From Neocallimastix lanati (nom. inval.) (taxonomy: Eukaryota; Neocallimastigomycota; Neocallimastigomycetes; Neocallimastigales; Neocallimastigaceae), in assembly GCA_016946835.1 (NCBI GenBank), contig JACVTC010000003.1, positions 2,637,001-2,701,000 of the forward strand: DNA of 64,000 nt. Direction: 5' to 3'. This document shows, in pieces, positions 27,001 through 37,263 of this stretch. Made by a program: the position numbers and the translations under genes. Position 1 is the stretch's first letter. Each line of letters opens with the position of its first letter. The notes under the pieces were generated by a model. That model made no database searches and had not been told where the DNA came from. It saw only the letters and a list, made by a program, of their open reading frames with translations.

Positions 27001-27812
27001 ACTTCTTCTTTTACTTCTTCTTTTACTTCTTCTTCTTTTTTCTCTTTTTCATCTTCATTTTGAACTTCTTTTACTTCTTCTTTTACTTCTTCTTTTACTT
27101 CTTCTTTTACTTCTTCTTCTTTTACTTCTTCTTTTACTTCTTCTTTTACTTCTTCTTCTTTTTTCTCTTTTTCATCTTCATTTTGAACTTCTTTTTGCTT
27201 TTCAACTTCATTTGATATTGTTTCTAAAGCATTGCTTTCATTATGAATGGAATTGTTAATATTATCTATTTCTTCATTCTTTTTAACCTTATCTAATACA
27301 GATTCTTCCTTTATTTCTTCTATTATGTTATCTATTTTATCATTGTTTTCATCTTCTATTAATTTTATTTCACTTTCTTCAGTTTCATTAAGTTCATTTC
27401 GAAGTTTACTTACTTCTTTCTTTATTTCTTCCCTTGCTTTATTAGCTTCATTTTTTATGTCTTGCAATAAACTAATATTATCTGAATGTTCATTAATTAT
27501 ATCTATATTTTTATCCAATGTTGTATTATTTATATTCGATGCTTCACTTATATTTTCCGTTATTATTGTTTCGTTTATTTTACTGTTATTTTCAATTACT
27601 GGTTCCGTAAGATTTCCTTGGGGAATTTCTGTGTTTTCTTCACAAGGTATATATTGTCCTGATTCAGAATTTATATTATCATTAATTGTCGTATTTTCAA
27701 TTTCATTATTTTTGTTATTTTTATTTTCTTGAATATTAGTATTATTTTCTGTTAACTGTTCAGACTGAGAATTTTCATTCTCTGAATTAGGATTATTAAA
27801 CCCTTCACTCAT
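21055..27812 (-). CDS. Very large Glu/Lys-rich protein with KEEV coiled-coil repeats and a PEVK-like C-terminal minisatellite
   Basis: Six exons with agreeing phases (minus order): 27812-24118, 24035-23876, 23753-23625, 23529-23473, 23370-23083, 22965-21055; predicted 2,079 residues. Exon 1 (about 1,231 residues) is acidic and coiled-coil-like. At about residues 210-390 it carries repeated EEVKEEVKEEV units punctuated by VQNEDEKEKK, then many KNEIEEKKEEV heptad-like units. Exons 2-5 encode the least repetitive, probably conserved block: PYQPFYDKNLLDYFC, DGHIIDPIKFKFDQLAKDRD, RPLYRCPKINNEVRSYYG and KSAFNPFELYCAETLVNLGS. Exon 6 is Lys-rich with a small Cys cluster (CTCSHPSELCLCGHL), then some 60 pentapeptides of type EEKPV built almost only from P, E, V and K. 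The exon 1-2 join restores a Lys codon and continues the same charged style, which is why I treat this as one gene. No family assigned; a cytoskeletal or flagellar scaffold is a guess. Confidence 0.75.
21060..22080 (-). repeat. 15-bp coding minisatellite (EEKPV)
   Basis: The plus strand repeats TTTTTCTTCAACAGG with few changes for about 1 kb. Variants are mostly codon substitutions (P to L, A, S, Q, I or N at the fourth and fifth positions) that keep the minus frame open. The plus strand also stays open through it. Confidence 0.97.
26650..27190 (-). repeat. Coding minisatellite in exon 1 (KEEVKEEV / VQNEDEKEKK)
   Basis: Higher-order repeat: runs of TTCTTTTACTTC (KEEV) alternate with the block TTTCTCTTTTTCATCTTCAT encoding NEDEKEK. 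At least five blocks are visible. Confidence 0.95.
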
Positions 27813-28502
27813 TATTTATTAATATATTAACTTTCTATATATTAATTTATATATTCTTTCTACTAAAATTTATTAAATAGTTATTAATGATTTCAAAATA
27901 TTTTCTTTTTCCTATTATTAAAAAATAATAATTAAATGAATTAAATAAAATTTAATGTAATATATCAATAAATAAAAAAAATTAGACTTCTATAAATATA
28001 TATATACAAATATACACAATTAAATGATATATGTATTTTAAAATAATAAATAATAAATTATCAATTATTTTTTATGGAATTATATTTTAACAAAAAATTT
28101 CCTAATATTTCAAATAATAAAAAATATATATATTATATAAACTGCATTAATTTGAAATGACTATTAATGTTAATTTGTCATATTCATAATGCATATCTTT
28201 AATTCTTGATATATTTGCTAATTTTATATAATTCCGATTTCTAGAGCAGAATATTACTGAAAATGAAATATTTCATTAGTAATAATTTATATTTTACTAA
28301 TAACAAAAACCAGTTATAATAATGATGAAGAAATAGAAATATAATGTAAATAAAAAAAATAAAGCAAAATATAAAATAAAAATATAAAAATAAAAATAAA
28401 AATAAAAAAATAAAAAAATAAAAATAAAAATAAAAAAAAAATTGGAAAAAAATATATATATAATATGATATAATTCAATATTAAATAAAAAAAAATTAAC
28501 CG

Positions 28503-28544
<42 letters not shown>

Positions 28545-28863
28545 TTAATATAAAATTTAATATTAAAAAAAAAAAAGATTATATCAAATTATGATAATTT
28601 CATTACTATTAAATAAAATTAATAATTAATATTATAAAAAATTTTTTAATAAATCTTTATATATGAATATAGTTTTTATATTAAATAAATAATATATTGT
28701 AATTTTTCCTATTGAATATAAAAAATATTATGACCCTTTGTTTTATTTGTTTTTTAAATATATTTTACTATTATAATTATAAAATAATAAATATTCTATA
28801 AATAGAAATAACTTATTTTATGAAATATACATATATATGATATATTTTTTTGCCTTTACAACT

Positions 28864-28894
<31 letters not shown>

Positions 28895-29073
28895 ATATAT
28901 TTTATTGTCTTTAAAACTTTAAATAAAAATTAAAATAAATTGTTATGAAAAAAGAAATATATTTAAAATATTACAAATATAATTTAGGAAAAAAAAATAA
29001 TAAATAAGTATAATATATATTATTTAGGAAAAAAAAAACATTAAATAAATAGGTAAAATATATATGATTTAGG

Positions 29074-29125
<52 letters not shown>

Positions 29126-30169
29126 ATTAAATAAATAGGTAAAATATATATATATATAGGAAAAAAAAATATATATATATATATATATATTTTTTAATTT
29201 AGGAAAAAAAAAACTAATAGGTATAATATATATGATTAAAAATTAAAAATATATATATTAAAGTTACATATGTAATTTTTTCTATAAAGGAGACAAATTT
29301 AATATATATAAAATCCATAAAATATATTACAAAATTTTAAAAACTTTTTTAAAATTCTTTTAAAAATTATATACTTTAAAAATTATAAGAAAAAAAAATT
29401 CCCTTTATTAAAAGTATATCTTTTTTTATTTAATATATATTAATATATATATGTATAATAGATTTTATAATTACTCATGTTTGAATAATTAATTTTATAA
29501 TCTGTATTGAAATTTTATAAAAATAATTTTTTTATATATTGTAAATTCTTTATTATATAGATAAATATGTAACTTTAAAACTTTTATAATCTATAATCAA
29601 ACATAATTATTTAAATTGTTGTGATCTATTAACAAAAAAATAAAAAAAAATAAAAATAAAAAAAGATAAAATAAAATAATATATATATGTTAATTATTCT
29701 CTAATATAATTAATTTCCTATTTAATATATTCTGTGTTTCTTTTATTTTAAAATACAAAGATATGATAAATATTGTATTTTCATTATCTCTTAATTAATA
29801 TCAAAACTTTTATAAAAATTTTATTTTTATTATAATTATTATAATTATTATCATTAGTAGAAATTTAGTTGTAATACTAAAAGTAATAGTAGTGGTAGTA
29901 GTATTTTCTTGTTCATTTATATATGAAACTATTAAAAAATTTAATAAAAAAAATTATAACAAGATGTGTTATTTAATTATTATTTATTATTCATTTATAT
30001 GAAGTGTTGTATTACTGAAAGTTAAATTATGGAAAATATGTCGTTTTAAAAATTTATAAATGAATAATATGAAACCAGTGTTAATAATTTTATTACTTAA
30101 ATATACTACAAACCAGGTTCTATCCTGAATGTTAGTCCGTGGGTTAGCATACATAAGGCACCTTATTCG
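27813..30169. other. AT-rich intergenic DNA
   Basis: Upstream of the large minus-strand gene. It has poly(A) runs at about 28503-28541 and 29070-29124. A short word AATTTAGGAAAAAAAAA recurs between about 28983 and 29212 (five or more times), a small dispersed repeat. From about 30000 the composition rises in G+C (minus-strand NPRTNIQDRTWFVVYLSNK), perhaps a gene or element fragment I cannot name. Confidence 0.65.
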
Positions 30170-30370
30170 GGGAGAGTTGCATTTCCCCAAATTGCATTTC
30201 GCCAGGTTGCATTTCGGCAAGTAGAGTATTGATATAAATAAATGAATAAATAAATAAATATTAATTCAAAATATATTTTTTTAAAATTGTTTTTATGCGA
30301 TATTAATAATAATTAATTTTATTTATTGATTTATTTATTTATTTAATAATTTTCAATTTGGCGAAATGCC
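30170..30370. mobile_element. MITE-like foldback element, copy 1
   Basis: 201 bp flanked by the exact 9-bp direct repeat CCTTATTCG (30161-30169 and 30371-30379). The left arm has iterated units (GTTGCATTTCCCCAAATTGC, TTGCATTTCGCCAGG, TTGCATTTCGGCAAG); the right end is CAATTTGGCGAAATGCC, the inverse of the left motif. The core pairs AAATAAATGAATAAATAAAT with its near-complement, so the element can fold on itself. It has no coding capacity. The 9-bp duplication fits Mutator-like (MULE) mobilisation. Confidence 0.85.
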
Positions 30371-30785
30371 CCTTATTCGATCCTCACAAGAGGTTTTTAA
30401 GAAATATGGTGGTTAGGGTTACAAGTAAGTATATCCCCTTATATAGATTATTATTAGAAATGATACCATACAAACTGTGGGCCTGAGATGGTTGCGCTTG
30501 TACTGTAATTTAACATATTTAAGAGAGAATTACTAGCATTTAGGTACATGATTTCATGTATCCATGTATATATATATTCTGCTTGTGATGTAGATATATT
30601 CTACTAAACTGAAATCTTAGACGTTTATGCGTTTGTCAAGGGATGTGGTGCATTTCGTAATGTTGCAATTCGGAACAAGGTTTTATATGAAATGCGGCGT
30701 ACTTTAAAAAACCGTTGATGAAATGGTGGCTTAAATAATTTTTAATAAATAAATAACAATATTTAAATTTTTAATAAATAATATA
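30371..30785. other. Unassigned moderately GC-richer sequence with a degenerate MITE arm
   Basis: Not simple A/T sequence but without a recognisable coding frame. At 30648-30700 the words GTGCATTTCG, GTTGCAATTCGG and GAAATGCGGC look like a decayed third copy of the MITE terminal motif. Confidence 0.45.
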
Positions 30786-30996
30786 TGTTACAATATGTGA
30801 ATTTATATATTAAACAATCCTAGATTAATGATAATATAAATTTAATATATATTTAATATAATGTAATTAATTAATAATATTCTAGAACAAGCCACATTTT
30901 AGTATAAATAATATTTTACTACGTTAAATCATTGTAATTACCTATTTATATTTTATATAAATAAAACTTATTAATAAAAATCTTTAATAAATAACA
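30786..30996 (+). repeat. copia-1 5' LTR (start approximate)
   Basis: Begins TGTTACAATATG, ends AATAACA directly before the primer-binding site, and has a TATA-like AGTATAAATAATA at about 30902. The 3' end is well fixed by the adjacent primer site; the 5' end is a guess because no partner LTR exists. Confidence 0.6.
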
Positions 30997-31008
30997 GATT
31001 AAGAGTCT
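30997..31008 (+). promoter_or_regulatory. Primer-binding site complementary to tRNA-Lys(CUU) anticodon arm
   Basis: GATTAAGAGTCT directly after the LTR end. Its complement AGACTCTTAATC is the anticodon loop CTCTTAA with a stem arm; adding the last LTR base gives AGA-CTCTTAA-TCT, a self-consistent stem-loop. Copia-type elements are known to use half-tRNAs cut in the anticodon loop. Confidence 0.75.
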
Positions 31009-31017
31009 TATTTCAAA

Positions 31018-32106
31018 ATGGCTACTAACTTCTCCATCGATAAGCTCACCGGAAGTAAAAATTATCCAATTTGGTATGCTGCCATTTATGACCACTTTAA
31101 AGCAAAGAAATTAACGAAATATGTAACTTCCAATTACTTAGCCACGTTGAAGATTTCGGAATAAACTGCCAATGAAAGGAAGTTTTATGACGACTGTATT
31201 GCTGAAGATGCTCAAGTATGTTCAGATATTACGGCAAATGTGGTCGACCGAATAAAATTCTTCATTAAAGACTCTCCAAATGCGTACGCTAAAATGCAGA
31301 AACTAAAAACACTATATTATATAGACAATTCGGCCCTTTGTGGTATGTGGATCAAACAACTATATACGATCCGCGCAAATTCCTTCCATGAAACTATGGA
31401 AGTAATCAATGAAATCTGTGAACTATTTAGGCTTCTCAAAACATCTTCTATGGACCTTCCAAAAATGGAAAAAATATCAATTATGTATGATGCACTTCCT
31501 AAGGAGCTACAAGACAAGGTCACATTCAGTTCTTCTATGGAAGTAGGAACTTTTTACACCGAAATCAAGGACAAATACACTATGTTATCCTACCGCCGAG
31601 AAAGAAAAAGTAATTATATTTCAAGAATCAACATTCAAAAATCAAAGGATAACTTAGGACAAACATCGAACAATGTATACGAAGACAAAATGGACATTAA
31701 TAATATTGAAAGCCACAGTATTAACTACATTTCTAATGTACGAAATTATGATAAATAAACAAAATTTTGTATAATTTGTGGTAACCAAGGTCATTTTGCA
31801 AAAGACTGCTATTTTAATCCATGTGGAACAAACAAAAATAACTCAAGAGTTAAAATTATTAACAATAAAAACAACAATTACAATAAAGGAAGCCGCAATA
31901 ACAACAACAAAAGAAGAAATAAAAATAACAACTGTAAAAGAAGAAATAATAATACTATAAATAATATTGAATGTTTAGATGAAAAGGAATTTACTCCATG
32001 CTATGAAGAAATCAATACAATGAATGGTAAATTCATTGATAGTATTGAATATAATGATACTAAATATAATGAACAAACAAATCACATGATCTTAAATATA
32101 ATGTGA
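31018..32106 (+). pseudogene. copia-1 gag with two nonsense codons
   Basis: The ATG at 31018 lies just after the primer site. The frame runs to a TGA at 32104 with in-frame TAA at 31162 and 31756. It contains GSKNYPIWYAAIYDHFKAKK (typical copia gag start), a UBN2-like middle (EICELFRLLKTSSMDLPKM), and a CCHC zinc knuckle CIICGNQGHFAKDC at 31768-31809, then an Asn/Lys/Arg tail. Both TAA codons sit in otherwise intact frame and could each arise from CAA by one C-to-T change. Confidence 0.88.
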
Positions 32107-32640
32107 TATTCTTTATGTTGTAGCTGGTTTAATAAGTGTATTTGAGTTATTAATAATTTTTATTAATATTTATTTTATAATTACAATATTATTTCTACTA
32201 AAGAAAAACAAAACAAGAATAAGAGTTAATATTAATTATACTGTAAAGTATTAATAATATATAATTATTATAAATAAATATATATATATAAATATAATAT
32301 ATATATAAATAAATAATAATATTTTAATATGAATAATATATAAATAATATAAACTATTATATTAATTATATATACTTTAATAATTATAAACTTTAATAAT
32401 TTAAAATAAGAAGTATAATTTAATATTTAAGAAATATATATAAGGAATATAAATAATATATACAAAATATAAATAATATAATATAAATAATAATATAAAA
32501 TATATAATAATATAAATTATTATAAATAATAAGATATAAATTTAATATCTGAATATACAAATATTCAAATATACAAATATGTTGCTACACATATTTGTTT
32601 TATATCAAATAATTCTTTATTATATGAAAATCACGTGATA
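32107..32640. other. AT-rich insert between copia-1 gag and pol
   Basis: About 530 bp of TAATATATAAATAAT-type low complexity lies where copia elements normally continue from gag into protease. Probably expanded or inserted sequence; no coding content. Confidence 0.6.
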
Positions 32641-32699
32641 AATAAACCAGAAGATTTAAACGAAAATACTGTTTCTCTAACTCAAAGTTTCATCAGAAA

Positions 32700-34945
32700 A
32701 TTACATTTTCAATTCACGTGACAATATTGGTCACGATACTACTAGAACCATACTTTGGACTTACGATACAGGATCCAGTGAACATATTACGAATGATATT
32801 TCAATTCTGGAAAATTTTACCAAAACAAATATTACTATGAAGTGTGCAAATAAATCTACATGCACATTTGAAGGATTTGGAAGATTTAATGGCATAATCA
32901 ACGGCCACAAAATTATACTAGAAAAAGTATTTTACTCCAAAGATATAAACAAAAATCTTATAGGTGGTGTCAAACTTGCTATGGATGGTTATAACGCCAC
33001 TATATTATATAAAAATGACAATATCTATCTAAAAATTTTTAAAAATAATTATACAATTGGGGAATTCGCCACAAACAATACAAATACTTTTGTTATCCCT
33101 TCTACTCAGTATTATAAACCTGATATAAACTCTACAGAATTAAATAATCAATCATTAATGCTTTGGCATCAAAGACTCGGTCACTTTTATCAAAAGGATA
33201 TTTCAAAATACCTTGAATTACACAACATTAAAACTAATAACTGTTTGGAATGCGCCATATCCAAACTTAAATCAAAGCCACACAATAAAATCCCTCCAAA
33301 GGCTCAAAAGGTCCTCGAAACGATACATTCTGACATTATGGGACCTATTAATCCTGTATCTCAAGATAACTTCAAATACATTATTACCTTCATTGATGAA
33401 TTTAGCCGAAAATCTTGGGTAAACCTTATGAAAGAAAAATCGGAGGCAGTAAATATAATTATTAATTTTATTAAATACATCAATAATCACTTTGAAAATA
33501 AAATTAAATATTTTAAATCTGACAATGGCAGAGAATACAATAATTCTCGTATCAAGAAATTCTGCAGAAAGATGGGTATTAAAAAGATTTTTTCTATTCC
33601 ATATAATCCACAAAACAACGGTATTGCAGAAAGGTATAATCAAACATTACAAAATGCAACCAAAACATTAATACATTGGGCTAAGCTAAGCCTCGATTTT
33701 TGGTCTTTTGCTGTTATATATTCTAACTTTTTGTACAATATAACGCCACATGAAAATATTTCTAATCTGATTCCGAATGAAATATTTTATAACAGAAAAG
33801 TTAATCTAGATAAAGTTAAAGTTTTTGGTTGGGTTATGCACTACAATAATACTATGAATAAAAACTCTAAATTTGAACCAAACACCAAACAAGGTATATT
33901 TTTAGGAATTAACTTTGATTCAAATAGCTACATAGCAATGGATTTTAAGGATCAAAGTATTCACTTAGTTAGGGAAGCTATATTCCAAGAAGATATACCA
34001 GCAAATTATATTTTTAATTACGAATTACACAAATACAATAACAATAACAATAAAAACACTCTATCATTAAATTATAATAATAACATTGATCATTCATTAT
34101 TTGAAAATAATGATGATTTAAATGACAAAATAAATAATCAAAACAATTTGAATCACGATATTAATAATAAGGATGCGCCACAAAATGAACCAAATAACAT
34201 TGATGAAAATAGTAATAATAACGATCAATTAAACAACAAATTATCATCAGACATACAACACTATAACAATTCAGATGATTCTACAACTTTGAACAATTCG
34301 AATACGCACACTAATAATCTAAACAATCATAAATCAAATAAAAGAACATTAGACATGGATAATAACATGAATAATAAAATGGCACGTGATATAAATGTAC
34401 CAACTCCACAAATTTTAATGAAACGCCACGGTAGCCCATTAATTAAAGAATCAAGCAAAAAGCGGGACATTAATTTATCTATTCAATCTATCGAACTCGA
34501 CAACCCATTAAGTTCTAATCAAGCTATCACATGTAAAAATAAAGAGAAATGGATTGAAGCCATCAAAGAAGAATTAAATAATTTATATAGAAATAAAACA
34601 ATGACTTTTGTAAGACATATACCTAATAACAAATCAGTTATTACTACAAAATGGGTATTTGCCACAAAAAGAGATAAAAATAATAATATTTCAAAATACA
34701 AAGCTCGCTTAGTCGCCCGTGGATTTACACAAAAATACGGTACAGACTTCGATTTAACATATTCACCAACATTAAATTCAGACAGTTTAAAGCTAATAAT
34801 CTCTATAGCTTTAAAACTACATTGGAATATGTTTCAGTTAGACATAAAGTCAGCATATTTAAATGCTGATTTAGACAAAGTAATTTATACATCAATTCCA
34901 CAAGGTGATCCAAATTATGGTAAAGGTTATATATATATTATTTAA
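32700..34945 (+). pseudogene. copia-1 pol: protease, integrase, truncated reverse transcriptase
   Basis: The frame is open before the first ATG (32837). The protease active site TYDTGSSEHIT is at about 32759-32790. GAG-pre-integrase LWHQRLGHFYQ and CLECAISK form the HHCC zinc site. The integrase catalytic residues appear in HSDIMGP, FKSDNGREY and NGIAERYNQ. An Asn-rich linker follows, then the reverse transcriptase start KWVFATKRD, YKARLVARGF and QLDIKSAYLNADLD. The frame ends at TAA 34943-34945 right after the break, so the YVDD motif and RNase H are missing. Confidence 0.92.
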
Positions 34946-35289
34946 ATATTCTTAAAAATATATAAAAAATATTTTCTAAATATTCTTAAAAATGAAATGT
35001 TTTTTAAATATTCTTAAGAATAATATATTCTTTGAAAATGAAGTATTTTTTATATTAATATAAAAATTAAAATTAAAAGTTTTATATATCTTTAAATTAA
35101 ATATATAAATTAAATATTCTTTAAAAATAAATTATTCTTTAAATATAAAATATTTAAATAAAAGTTTCAGAAATGAAAAAAAAATTTTAACCTTCTGTGT
35201 TTATTAATTTTAGAGTATTCATAAAATTAATGTTATGAATATAAAAGTTATTAAAAAAAATAATAAATTAATTATTTAGAAATATTTTT

Positions 35290-35640
35290 TTTGCTTACAT
35301 TAGATATGTCTTCGATGAAATTTTTTGGAGTAATTATAGTATTATTACTATATTTATTAACATTTTTTTATATCTCTTCAAATAACTTATAGCTTGTTCT
35401 TTATTGTTAAAACCGAAAAAGAAGTAGTATAAAAACATTAGTTCTAGTAATGAAAACTTGATAACTAATCTTAGGTGCAATATAAAAAGTATCATAAGCA
35501 AATATATCTTTATTGTATTTCATAAATAATTTTGCTTGGAATGAGGATTAAGATGAAAAATTAAATTTATATTTTTTGTTAATAGTAATTTTCTCTTTTC
35601 CTCAATTAGTTTCACTCATTTCAATATTTATCCTTTCATA
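35290..35640 (-). pseudogene. Mutator-like (MULE) transposase relic
   Basis: The minus strand reads SSFQAKLFMKYNKD, then FAYDTFYIAPKISYQVFIT, then (other side of a break) YKLFEEI and KNVNKYSNNTIITPKNFIED. The Asp-Thr-Phe...Ala-Pro...Tyr-Gln string followed by a Leu-Phe-Glu-Glu helix and a Pro-Lys-x-Phe/Ile segment is the usual start of a MULE transposase domain. Several in-frame TAA codons and a frameshift show it is dead. Confidence 0.6.
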
Positions 35641-36214
35641 TTTTCATCTATTTATAATAAAATATTTTAATCAAATATTTATATATAAATATATTTAACT
35701 ATATATATAGTTTAAAAGCATTTAAATAAATATTTAATATTATAATTTTTAAAAAAAATTAGAATATTTCTTTACTATTGGTTATTATTAATAAGTTATT
35801 TATTATATATTTAATTATTTATTATGAAAAAATTAGTTTAAATTATTTTTTTAATGTTTAAATAATAAAGAATTTTTATTTATTTATTTTTTATTTATAT
35901 TTAATTATTCGTTTTTTAAAATTATTTTTTTTTTATGAATAAATTAGCATTAATTATTCAATCATTTTAATTACAAAGGTTTTAAGAAAATATCTTTTTT
36001 TTAAATGTATAAAGAATAAAATATTTATTAAATTATTTGTCATTTATATTAAATTAATTAGTTATTTATTTTATATTTAATTATTTATTCTGAATAAATT
36101 AGAATTAATTTTTCAGTTTATTAATTATAAAGCATTTTTAAGAATATATTTTAATTTTTAAAAAGTAAATATTTATTTAATTATTTACTATTTATGTTTT
36201 CTTGTTAATTTAGT

Positions 36215-36530
36215 TAGGCTTTTAGGATTTCCCTTGGCAGTATATTGGACTCAGTCCCGGTGATACTACGCTACGACTTAATCATAGGCACTGATGATAA
36301 TATGTCCACACTCCAATGATTACACAGGGGTGAATGGTTCCTATTCCGATGCTCGTGGTCAATGGAGATATATGTAGGAATGTTAGGGAATACAGCTCCA
36401 AGCAGAAATGTGTAACGACGTGTGGAGGGGCGATGTTGTACTAGAATACCAGTATATCACACTTAACAGTTATATCTGTTATGGTCATAATGGGAGATTG
36501 GTACTCATTATGTATGTCTAAATTATTTTT
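36215..36530. other. Unexplained GC-richer island
   Basis: Roughly 300 bp of balanced base composition (from GGATTTCCCTTGGCAG to TGGGAGATTGGTACTC) bounded by AT-rich low complexity. The longest open readings are short: plus ends ...LRYDLIIGTDDNMSTLQ; minus has an open stretch containing GIGTIHPCVIIGV. It matches no structural RNA I can recognise. Confidence 0.4.
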
Positions 36531-36877
36531 ATTTTGTTCATATAGTTAATTATTCGAATAAATTACTATTAATTATTAAGTTTTTTTTTTTTTAATAATA
36601 AAGTGTTTATAAGAAAATATTTTATTTTTTAAATAATAAAAATAAATATTTATTTAATTATATGATGTTTGTATTAAACAATTTATTATATTTAATTTTT
36701 TATTCTGAATAAAATAGTATTAATTATTCAGTTTTTTTAATTATGTAATTTTTTAAGAATGTATTTTATATATTAATGTTTAAAAAGTAAAATGCTTAAT
36801 TATTTAGTATTTATATTTAATTATTTGTTATTTTTATTTATTTAATTATTTAATGAATAAATTAGCTTTAATTATTC

Positions 36878-36908
<31 letters not shown>

Positions 36909-37118
36909 CTATTTATTAATTATTGTTTTTCTATATTATTATTTAATTATGAAGTATTTTATAATTTTTTATTTTTTTATATATTAAAAAATAAAATATA
37001 TATAAAATTATTTATTAAGTTTATTTAATTATTTATTATATTTAATAATTTTTAATACATTTTATTATATATTATTTAGTCTTATTATTTAAATTTAATT
37101 ATATATTATAAATAAATT

Positions 37119-37242
37119 TGTTAAATAACACTTAAAATCAGAAATAATATTTATATTTTATTATGTGTTTATTTATTTTTTTTATTGTTTTTTCATTCAG
37201 AAAGAAATCTTATCCATTTAAGAATAATTTTGATATTTAACA
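37119..37242 (-). repeat. copia-2 3' LTR
   Basis: 124 bp, plus-strand reading TGTTAAATAACACTT...GATATTTAACA. It shares TTAAAATCAGAAATAATAT, TATGTGTTTATTTATT and CTTATCCATTTAAGAAT with the LTR at 47743-47913, but is shorter by a deletion and by two copies of a 13-bp unit. Confidence 0.75.
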
Positions 37243-37250
37243 TTCCCCCT
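37243..37250 (-). promoter_or_regulatory. copia-2 polypurine tract
   Basis: The minus strand reads AGGGGGAA directly before the LTR start TGTTAAATATC, and 14 bp after the pol stop codon. Confidence 0.75.
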
Positions 37251-37263
37251 ACATCGGCATTTT

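Larger units (their letters stand above)
30786..34931 (+). mobile_element. Ty1/copia LTR retrotransposon, 3'-truncated (copia-1)
   Basis: Order 5' LTR, primer-binding site, gag, aspartic protease, GAG-pre-integrase, integrase, start of reverse transcriptase: the copia arrangement. The sequence breaks off in the reverse transcriptase just after DPNYGKGY and is replaced by AT-rich repeats. No 3' LTR is visible. Gag carries two in-frame TAA codons, so the copy is dead. Confidence 0.9.
34946..37118. other. AT-rich DNA with transposon debris
   Basis: Repeats of TTAAATATTCTTAAAAAT follow the copia-1 break (34944-35160). The MULE relic and the GC-richer island inside are listed separately. The remainder is ATTATTTA-type low complexity. 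Confidence 0.65.

Noticed and set aside
26483-27259. Long Leu/Phe open frames on the plus strand
   Set aside because: Antisense shadow of the KEEV coding repeat; TTCTTC units cannot form stops.
29987-30220. 77-codon minus-strand frame with NPRTNIQDRTWFVVYL
   Set aside because: Its start comes from MITE arm sequence and the rest cannot be tied to a family; left as unassigned debris.
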